This document shows positions 58,071-64,000 of a stretch of DNA of 64,000 nt, piece by piece; the stretch's first letter is position 1; each line of letters opens with the position of its first letter. The DNA comes from Streptomyces violaceorubidus (GTDB lineage: Bacteria > Actinomycetota > Actinomycetes > Streptomycetales > Streptomycetaceae): the NCBI RefSeq assembly GCF_000717995.1, contig NZ_JODM01000025.1:186001-250000 (forward strand), written 5' to 3'. Under the pieces are notes generated by a model, which was not told the DNA's origin, did not search any database, and saw nothing but the letters and a program-made list of their open reading frames with translations. The position numbers were made by a program, and so were the translations under genes.

Positions 58071-59029
58071 CGGGACACCCCCAGCCTGGGATTGAGAACG
58101 GCCTCCACCGCACGCCCGCACAGCGTGAACGCCAGCGCCACGACCGCGATCCCGATGCCCGGCGGCACCAGGTACCACCAGTCGCCGGAACTCACCGAGC
58201 CCGCCTCCCGCGCATCCTGCAACAGCCCGCCCCAGGACACGACCGCCGGGTCCCCGAGCCCGAGGAAGGCCAGGGTCGCCTCGGACAGGATCGCGGAGGA
58301 GATGATCAGCGTCGTCTGCGCGAGGATCAGCGGCATGACGTTGGGCAGCACGTGCCGGGACATGATGTGCCAGTGCCCGCCCCCGAGCGCCTTCGCCCGC
58401 TCGATGTAGGGCCGCGACTCGACCGCCAGCGTCTGCGCCCGCACCAGGCGCGCCGTGGTGGGCCAGGTGGTCACGCCGATCGCGAGCACGATGGTGCCGA
58501 GCGACCGGGACAGCACCGTCGCCAGCACGATCGCCAGCACCAGCGTCGGCATCACCAGGAACCAGTCCGTGATCCGCATCATCACCGTGGCGTACCAGCC
58601 GCGGAAGTGCCCGGCCGTGATCCCGATGAGCGCGCCGATCAGCACCGACAGCACCGCCGCGAGCAGTCCGACCAGGAGCGAGACGCGCGAGCCCCAGATC
58701 AGCAGCCCCAGCAGATTCCGCCCGAACTGGTCGGTGCCCAGCGGGAACCGGCCGCTCGGGCTCTCCAGCGGCTGCCCGGGCGCGTCGGTCACACTGTCCA
58801 CGTCCGACCCGACGGTCAGCGGCGCGGTCAGCGCCACGAGCACGAACAGCACCAGCGCCGCCAGCCCGAACACCCCCGCGCGGTGCGTGCGGTACTCCCT
58901 CCAGAAGCGGGCGACGGAGGCACGGCGCCGCCGTCGGGCGAGCGCGCGCGGACCCGGCGCACCGGACTTCACCGGTGGGCCGGGCTTCACCGGCGGACCG
59001 GACGCGGATTCGGTGGTTTCGGCGGTCAT
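58067..59029 (-). CDS. Dipeptide/oligopeptide ABC transporter permease (DppC-like)
   Basis: A 320-residue inner-membrane permease. After a Pro/Lys-rich start, an N-terminal helix (AGVFGLAALVLFVLVALTAP) precedes the DppC marker FPLGTDQFGRNLLGLLIWGS. Later helices include LLVGLLAAVLSVLIGALIGI. The EAA loop reads YIERAKALGGGHWHIMSRHV followed by LPNVMPLILAQ. ATG 59029 overlaps the DppB stop by four bases. It pairs with the gene at 59026. Confidence 0.93.
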   Translation of the reverse strand: MTAETTESASGPPVKPGPPVKSGAPGPRALARRRRRASVARFWREYRTHRAGVFGLAALVLFVLVALTAPLTVGSDVDSVTDAPGQPLESPSGRFPLGTDQFGRNLLGLLIWGSRVSLLVGLLAAVLSVLIGALIGITAGHFRGWYATVMMRITDWFLVMPTLVLAIVLATVLSRSLGTIVLAIGVTTWPTTARLVRAQTLAVESRPYIERAKALGGGHWHIMSRHVLPNVMPLILAQTTLIISSAILSEATLAFLGLGDPAVVSWGGLLQDAREAGSVSSGDWWYLVPPGIGIAVVALAFTLCGRAVEAVLNPRLGVSR

Positions 59030-60078
59030 CGGCCCACCCTCGGATCGAGCATCGGATACAACAGGTCGGCCAGGGTGTTCATCAGGATCACCGCGGCGGC
59101 GAAGACGAAGAACAGCCCCTGCACCAGCGGCAGATCGGGCACGCTCAGCGCCTGGTAGAAGAGTCCGCCGAGGCCCGGCCAGGAGAAGACCGTCTCGACG
59201 AGGATGACACCCGCCACGGTCCGCCCCAGATTGACGAAGACCAGCGTCACCGTCGGCAGCAGCGCGTTGGGCACGGCGTGCCGGCGCCGTACGAGGTCGT
59301 CCCTGAGCCCCTTGGCCCGCGCGGTGGTCAGATAGTCGCTGCCCATCTCGTCCAGCAGCGCCGACCGGGTGACCAGCAGCGTCTGCCCGTACTCCACCGC
59401 GACCAGCGTCACCACCGGCAGCACGAGATGGTGCGCCACGTCGAGCACCCGTGCGAGCCCCTCCTCGCGGCCCGACTCCATGCCCCCGGTCGGGAACAGC
59501 CCCGGGATCGGGTCCACCCCCACCGACAGCACGATGATGAGCAGCAGCCCCAGCCAGAAGGACGGGATGGAGTACAGCGTCAGAGCCAGACCGGTGTTGA
59601 GCCGGTCGCCGAGACCCCCGTGCCGCCACGCCGAGCGGGTGCCGAGGAAGGCGCCCAGCGCGGTGTAGAGCACGAAGGCCGTGCCCGTGAGCAGCAGGGT
59701 GTTCGGCAGCGCCTCGGTGATCTTGTCGACGACGGGCGCGTGGAACTGGTACGACGTGCCCAGGTCCCCGCTCAGCGCCTTGAGGCAGTAGTCCGTGAAC
59801 TGCTCCCACAGCGGCAGGTCGAGCCCGAACTCCTCCTTGTACACCGCGAGTTGTTCGGCCGAGACCGGGCGGCCTCCGGTCATGAACTTCACCGGATCGC
59901 CGGGGATCAGCCGGAAGAGGAAGAAACTCGTGACGAGGACGGCGAACAGGGAGACCACCGCGCCCGCCAGCTTCCCCGCCACGTACCGCGGATAGGCGCT
60001 GCGGGTGCGCCCCCGCGGCGCCTCGGACGGACGCTTCCCGATCGCGGAGACGCTCGCGGAGCCGGTCGCGCTACTCAC
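59026..60078 (-). CDS. Dipeptide/oligopeptide ABC transporter permease (DppB-like)
   Basis: A 350-residue permease starting at GTG 60078, eight bases inside the end of the binding-protein gene. The first helix contains LAGAVVSLFAVLVTSFFLFR, followed by LIPGDPVKFMTGGRP, the DppB signature. The EAA loop is DYLTTARAKGLRDDLVRRRH followed by AVPNALLPTVTLV. FSWPGLGGLFYQALSVPDLP and the final helix close the protein. About six membrane spans. An unusually long outward loop (VDPIPGLFPTGGMESGREEG) sits between helices 4 and 5. Confidence 0.93.
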   Translation of the reverse strand: MSSATGSASVSAIGKRPSEAPRGRTRSAYPRYVAGKLAGAVVSLFAVLVTSFFLFRLIPGDPVKFMTGGRPVSAEQLAVYKEEFGLDLPLWEQFTDYCLKALSGDLGTSYQFHAPVVDKITEALPNTLLLTGTAFVLYTALGAFLGTRSAWRHGGLGDRLNTGLALTLYSIPSFWLGLLLIIVLSVGVDPIPGLFPTGGMESGREEGLARVLDVAHHLVLPVVTLVAVEYGQTLLVTRSALLDEMGSDYLTTARAKGLRDDLVRRRHAVPNALLPTVTLVFVNLGRTVAGVILVETVFSWPGLGGLFYQALSVPDLPLVQGLFFVFAAAVILMNTLADLLYPMLDPRVGR

Positions 60079-61927
60079 GGTCGTCGGCCGACGCCCGGCG
60101 GCGGACGGCGAAGAGCACCCCGAGACCGACGAGGACGACGACGCCCGCCACGATCCCGATCACGGTGCCGGTCGACGACGAACTCCCAGCGGATCCACCG
60201 GAGTCGGCGGGCACGGCCGACCACCAGCTCCAGTAGCCGTCCTGCCCGTAGATGTTGCCCGCGGCGGACGGCATCGTGGTGATCGACTTGATCTGGTCCG
60301 TGCGGTAGGCCTCGACCGCGTTCGGGTACGCCATGACGTTCATGTACCCGGTGTCGTAGAGCCGGGACTGCATCCGCTTGACGATCTCCGCCCGCTTGTC
60401 GGCGTCGTACTCGCCCAACTGCCGCGCGTACAGGCCGTCGTACTCCTTGTCGCAGATGAAGTTGTCGGTGGCCCCGGTGTCCTTCGGCGTCGCCGGGAGC
60501 GCCGCGCAGGTGTGGATCGAGAGCACGAAGTCGGGGTCGGGGTTGACGGACCAGCCGTCGAAGGCGAGGTCGTACTTGCCGGCCAGCCACGGATCGGTCA
60601 CGTTGTCCAGGCAGTCGAGGGTGACGGAGATGCCCAGCTCGCCCCACCACTCCTGGAGGTACTTGCCGACCGCCTTGTCGTTCGGGTCGGTGGCGTGGCA
60701 CAGGATCCGGTAGTCCAGCGGCTTGCCGTCCTTGCCGAGCCGCTTGCCGTCGGCGTTCGTCCGGTAGCCCGCCTCGTCGAGCAGCCGGGCGGCCTTCTGG
60801 GGATCGTGGGCCAGCTCCTGCCCGGCCGACGGCTCGAAGAAGTACGAGGAGAAGCGCGGCGGGATGTAGCCCGCCCCCTCGACCGCGTGGCCCTGGAACA
60901 CCTTGTCGACGATCGCCTTGCGGTCCACCGCCATGAACAGCGCGTTGCGCACCCGCTGGTCCAGCAGCGAGGGGTCGCCGTCACCGAACTTCGTGCCGTC
61001 CTTCGCCCGCGCACCCGGGTTGGTGGCCAGGGCGTAGAAGCGGCGGCCGGGGGCGTCGTTGACCCGGATGTTCTCCTGGCCCTTGAGCGAGTCGGCCTGG
61101 GCCGGGGTCAGCGACGGCGACCCGGCGACGAACGACACCTCGCCCTTGCGCAGGGCGGCGACGGCGGCGTCCTGGTCCTTGTAGTACCGGAAGACCAGCT
61201 CGTCGAACTTCGGGGCGCCGCGCCAGAAGTCCTTGTTGGCCTTGAGCCGCACATAGCTGTCCGGCTTGTAGTCGGTGAGCACGAACGGGCCGTTGCCGAC
61301 GACGGGGAAGTCCTTGTCGGTGTTGAACTTGGAGAAGTCGTCGACCTTCTCCCAGACGTGCTTGGGCACGATCGGCACGTCCAGCGCGGTCATCGTGGCC
61401 TGCGGCTTCTTCAGCCGGATCACCAGCTGGGTGGGGCTGGGCGCGGTGACCTTCTCGAAGTTGCCGACGAAGCTGCCGTTGGCGGTGGCGGCGCCCGGGT
61501 CGGTCATCATCGTGTTGAACGTCCACGCCGCGTCCTCGGCGGTGGCCTGCTCGCCGTCCGACCACTTGGAGTCGGAACGGATCGTGTACGTCCAGGTCAG
61601 CTTGTCCGGCGAGGACTTCCACTCGGTGGCGAGTCCCGGTATGACGTGGTTGTCCTTGGCGTCGTAGTTGGTCAGGTACTCGTACGTCAGCCGGTGGATG
61701 CTCGTACTGAGCAGCCGCACCGCCAGGAACGGGCTGAGCGAGTCGACGCTCTGCGCCACGGCGACGGTGAGCACCTTGTCACCCCCGTCGCCCTCCTTCG
61801 CCGAGACCGGGGGCGCGACCGCGCCCGACGCGAGGAGCAGCGCACCGGCGCCTGCTGCCGCGAGGAGACGGGCCCGCCACGGTCGGTGGGTGCTATGTCC
61901 GCTGCCGTGCTGATCGTGTCTGTTCAT
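60071..61927 (-). CDS. Peptide ABC transporter substrate-binding protein with C-terminal membrane anchor
   Basis: A 618-residue family 5 solute-binding protein, first gene of the operon. The signal peptide ends near PVSA-KEG (about residue 43); no lipobox cysteine is present. The SBP_bac_5 domain shows LSPFLAVRLLSTSIHRLTYE, TWTYTIRSDSKWSDGEQATA, DYKPDSYVRLKANKDFWRGA and ALFMAVDRKAIVDKVFQGHA. Near the C-terminus, after a Ser/Gly linker, a hydrophobic helix (GTVIGIVAGVVVLVGLGVLF) and a basic tail (AVRRRASADDRE) form a membrane anchor, so it is probably tethered by protein rather than lipid. ATG 61927 is used; ATG 61948 is in frame. It binds peptides or similar ligands for the transporter. Confidence 0.9.
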   Translation of the reverse strand: MNRHDQHGSGHSTHRPWRARLLAAAGAGALLLASGAVAPPVSAKEGDGGDKVLTVAVAQSVDSLSPFLAVRLLSTSIHRLTYEYLTNYDAKDNHVIPGLATEWKSSPDKLTWTYTIRSDSKWSDGEQATAEDAAWTFNTMMTDPGAATANGSFVGNFEKVTAPSPTQLVIRLKKPQATMTALDVPIVPKHVWEKVDDFSKFNTDKDFPVVGNGPFVLTDYKPDSYVRLKANKDFWRGAPKFDELVFRYYKDQDAAVAALRKGEVSFVAGSPSLTPAQADSLKGQENIRVNDAPGRRFYALATNPGARAKDGTKFGDGDPSLLDQRVRNALFMAVDRKAIVDKVFQGHAVEGAGYIPPRFSSYFFEPSAGQELAHDPQKAARLLDEAGYRTNADGKRLGKDGKPLDYRILCHATDPNDKAVGKYLQEWWGELGISVTLDCLDNVTDPWLAGKYDLAFDGWSVNPDPDFVLSIHTCAALPATPKDTGATDNFICDKEYDGLYARQLGEYDADKRAEIVKRMQSRLYDTGYMNVMAYPNAVEAYRTDQIKSITTMPSAAGNIYGQDGYWSWWSAVPADSGGSAGSSSSTGTVIGIVAGVVVLVGLGVLFAVRRRASADDRE

Positions 61928-62018
61928 GACTACCTGACCTCGCGTCATCGCACGCGCAGACGCCGGGCGTCCTGGCGTGAGGCGGGCTTGAACGGTGGTG
62001 AACGCGGAATGAAGTGTG

Positions 62019-62048
62019 TGTCTACCAGCGGCAGTCTGCGCGCGTCAA
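62019..62048 (-). promoter_or_regulatory. Promoter of the peptide-transport operon
   Basis: On the minus strand TTGACG (62048-62043) and TAGACA (62024-62019) are separated by 18 bases, close to the vegetative consensus. The expected message has a leader of about 85 bases before ATG 61927. Confidence 0.55.
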
Positions 62049-62178
62049 CGGTATGTCAAACCCCATGTGGCCTGCGGAAACGGTGTGTTGACCCATCCGT
62101 CACCCTCATTGGCGCAGACCACTGGCGCTTGCCTGGTGAGAGCGTGGCGGCTGGGGCGGACGTTGTCCTTCGCACACG

Positions 62179-62219
62179 CCCGAAGGCCCGCACCGTCGGG
62201 GACGGCGCGGGCCTTCGGG
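62179..62219 (-). terminator. Terminator after the ParA-like gene
   Basis: CCCGAAGGCCCGC (62179-62191) and GCGGGCCTTCGGG (62207-62219) form a perfect 13-base-pair stem; the loop has a smaller CCGTC/GACGG stem inside. It lies 11 bases past the minus-strand stop at 62231. Confidence 0.75.
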
Positions 62220-62230
62220 GGTGGGCGGAG

Positions 62231-64000
62231 CTACTGCTGGGGCGGGGGAGGAGGGGGATTCTGTCCCGGCTGCCCCGGCTGCCCCGGCTGCCCCGGCTGC
62301 CCCGGCTGCCCCGGCTGCCCCTGTTGTCCCTGCTGCCCCTGCGGGGGATATCCGTAGCCGGGCTGGGCGTAGGGCTGGCCGTAACCGGGCTGGGGATGCG
62401 GCGGCTGCTGACCCGGTCCGGGCTGCGGCGCGTACGGCTGCCCCGGCATCGGCGGCTGCGCGGGCATCTGCTGGCCCGGCATGGGCGGGGCGGCGACCGG
62501 CGGCGGGTTGCCGTCGGAGGTCCACAGGCCCTGCGCCTGCTGGTGGCGGACGAAGTCCTCGGCGACCATCGCCGCGAGGTTGAAGTACGCCTCCCGCACC
62601 TTCGGCCGCATCATGTCGAGGTCGACCTCGGCGCCGGCGGCCAGGTGCTCGTCGAACGGGACCACGACGACACCCCGGCACCGGGTCTGGAAGTGCCCCA
62701 CGATGTCGTCGACCTTGATCATCTTGCCGGTCTCGCGGACCCCGGAGATGACCGTGATCGACCGGGAGACGAGGTCGGCGTACCCGTGCGCCGACAGCCA
62801 GTCCAGGGTCGTACTGGCGCTGCTCGCACCGTCCACGGACGGCGTCGAGATGATGATCAGCTGGTCGGCGAGGTCGAGCACACCGCGCATGGCGCTGTAG
62901 AGGAGACCGGTGCCCGAGTCGGTGAGGATGATCGGGTACTGCCGGCCGAGCACGTCGATCGCGCGCCGGTAGTCCTCGTCGTTGAAGGTCGTGGACACCG
63001 CCGGGTCGACGTCGTTGGCGATGATCTCCAGACCGGACGAGGTCTGCGAGGTGAACCGCCTGATGTCCATGTACGAGTTGAGGTACGGGATGGCCTGGAC
63101 GAGGTCCCGGATGGTGGCCCCCGTCTCCCGGCGCACCCGGCGGCCGAGCGTACCGGCGTCCGGGTTGGCGTCGATCGCGAGGATCTTGTCCTGCCGCTCG
63201 GTGGCGAGCGTGGAGCCGAGCGCGGTGGTGGTGGTCGTCTTGCCGACACCGCCCTTGAGGCTGATCACCGCGATGCGGTAGCAGGACAGCACCGGCGTGC
63301 GGATCAGGTCCAGCTTCCGCTGCCGCTCGGCCTCCTCCTTCTTCCCGCCCAGCTTGAACCGTGACCCGCCGGCCGCCGGACGACTGCTCTTCGCCTTCTG
63401 CCGCTTGGTGTTGAGCAGCCGGTCGGACGACAGCTCCACGGCAGCCGTGTAACCGAGCGGCGCGGCCCCGGGGTTGGTGGGCTGCCGCTGGTCGTGCTGC
63501 ATGGGCTGCGGCCAGGCGGCACCCAGCCGGGGATCGGCGGGCGGCTGCGGCTGCGGGTAGGGGTGCGGCTGCTGCGGGGCCTGCTGCTGGGGCGCCTGTT
63601 GCTGAGGGGGGAGGGGTTGGTACTCCGGCTGCGGCTGCGCCGGGTGCGCGGGCTGCTGCATCGGCTGAGGCGCTTGGGGCGCCTGGGGCGCTGCCTGCTG
63701 CGGAACTCCGGGATACGGCTGCTGCGCCGACGGCCCGTGCGGCGCCTGCGGGAAGCCGTATCCGGCGGGCTGGCCGGGGGAGGGGGGCTGGGGCTGCGCC
63801 TGGGGCTGAGGAGCCTGCGCACCGGGCTGCGGGAAGCCGTAACCGGTCTGGGGGGCGGGCGGCGGCGGGTTCCACGCCGCGGGCGCCGGCTGCGGAGCCT
63901 GCGGCTGGAAGGGCGGCTGCTGGGCCGGTACGCCCGGCTGCTCGGCGGACGCGGGCTGCGGTTGTAGGGGCCACTGGTGGGCGGGCGCGGGCGCGGCAGG
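62231..64000 (-). CDS. Proline/glutamine-rich ParA/MinD-type ATPase (EspI-like), N-terminus outside window
   Basis: At least 590 residues; it enters from beyond base 64000 with no start in the window. The first 220 or so visible residues are Pro/Gln/Ala-rich and disordered (GYGFPQ and QQAPQQ motifs). The ATPase domain begins near [20 protein letters not shown], the deviant Walker A (KGGVGKTT), with [20 protein letters not shown] and [20 protein letters not shown] as switch regions. The end is again Pro/Gly/Gln-rich, with PGQ repeats. This architecture, a MinD-like ATPase between long Pro-rich tails, is found beside actinobacterial ESX/type VII secretion genes (EspI-like). No ESX gene is visible here, so the link is from architecture. 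Confidence 0.85.
   Translation of the reverse strand, partial: PAAPAPAHQWPLQPQPASAEQPGVPAQQPPFQPQAPQPAPAAWNPPPPAPQTGYGFPQPGAQAPQPQAQPQPPSPGQPAGYGFPQAPHGPSAQQPYPGVPQQAAPQAPQAPQPMQQPAHPAQPQPEYQPLPPQQQAPQQQAPQQPHPYPQPQPPADPRLGAAWPQPMQHDQRQPTNPGAAPLGYTAAVELSSDRLLNTKRQKAKSSRPAAGGSRFKLGGKKEEAERQRKLDLIRTPVLSCYRIAVISLKGGVGKTTTTTALGSTLATERQDKILAIDANPDAGTLGRRVRRETGATIRDLVQAIPYLNSYMDIRRFTSQTSSGLEIIANDVDPAVSTTFNDEDYRRAIDVLGRQYPIILTDSGTGLLYSAMRGVLDLADQLIIISTPSVDGASSASTTLDWLSAHGYADLVSRSITVISGVRETGKMIKVDDIVGHFQTRCRGVVVVPFDEHLAAGAEVDLDMMRPKVREAYFNLAAMVAEDFVRHQQAQGLWTSDGNPPPVAAPPMPGQQMPAQPPMPGQPYAPQPGPGQQPPHPQPGYGQPYAQPGYGYPPQGQQGQQGQPGQPGQPGQPGQPGQPGQNPPPPPPQQ
62267..62326 (-). repeat. Nine-base tandem repeats encoding PGQ
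   Basis: CCCGGCTGC (plus strand) is repeated six times or more without interruption, coding Gly-Gln-Pro. It lies in the C-terminal tail of the ParA-like protein and is likely to vary in copy number. Confidence 0.9.

Larger units (their letters stand above)
61928..62230. other. Intergenic region upstream of the peptide operon
   Basis: A 303-base gap. It holds the promoter at 62019 and the terminator at 62179. No additional gene is supported. Confidence 0.6.

Noticed and set aside
62267..62326. Possible CRISPR array at the regular CCCGGCTGC repeats
   Set aside because: Units are nine bases, contiguous and in frame, with no spacers; it is a coding repeat.

Overview
The window is a stretch of high-GC actinobacterial chromosome, almost certainly Streptomyces. 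The signs are strong GC bias at third codon positions, frequent GTG and TTG starts, stop/start overlaps inside operons, and a core order (dxr, site-2 protease, ispG locus, GNAT proteins, proS, rimP, nusA, ylxR, infB, DUF503, rbfA, truB, ribF) that I recognise from the central S. coelicolor chromosome. No rRNA, tRNA, CRISPR array, insertion sequence or prophage was seen.

Bases 1-29,000 are mainly nitrogen and polyamine catabolism. A class III transaminase of the SpuC type sits beside an Lrp/AsnC regulator and opposite an aminobutyraldehyde-type dehydrogenase. A second dehydrogenase leads a five-gene operon with a Pot-type polyamine ABC transporter and a PuuB-like FAD amine oxidase. GABA transaminase, a PucR-family regulator and a third, succinate-semialdehyde-type dehydrogenase follow. 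Together they form a plausible route from imported putrescine or spermidine, through aminoaldehyde and GABA, to succinate. Interspersed are a secreted serine hydrolase, a glycerophosphodiesterase, an adenosine deaminase, two DUF4190 membrane proteins, a NADAR protein, a secreted GH18 chitinase with a DasR-type operator on its promoter, a PAP2 phosphatase and a membrane-anchored TraD-like ATPase.

Bases 29,000-37,100 contain the most decayed DNA. They hold a blasticidin-S-deaminase-like enzyme, the remnant of a GH3/CBM glycosidase beside an intact LacI regulator with perfect palindromic operators, a VLCAD-type acyl-CoA dehydrogenase, dxr, a RseP-like protease, and an ispG gene destroyed by internal deletions. 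A third remnant, an HXXEE-domain protein, lies near 4.1 kb.

Bases 37,100-55,700 are the translation and transcription housekeeping block. Two oddities are embedded in it. One is a minus-strand trio (lipoprotein, DUF4439 ferritin-like protein, and an aminoglycoside-phosphotransferase-fold protein lacking the catalytic residues). The other is a 1,378-residue protein between truB and ribF that fuses a trypsin-like domain without its Ser and Asp, a P-loop domain with Arg in place of the Walker A Lys, and a long helical-repeat tail.

Bases 55,700-64,000 are a minus-strand dipeptide/oligopeptide ABC transporter operon, whose binding protein appears anchored by a C-terminal helix rather than a lipid, followed by the truncated gene of a proline/glutamine-rich ParA/MinD-type ATPase like those beside type VII (ESX) secretion loci.
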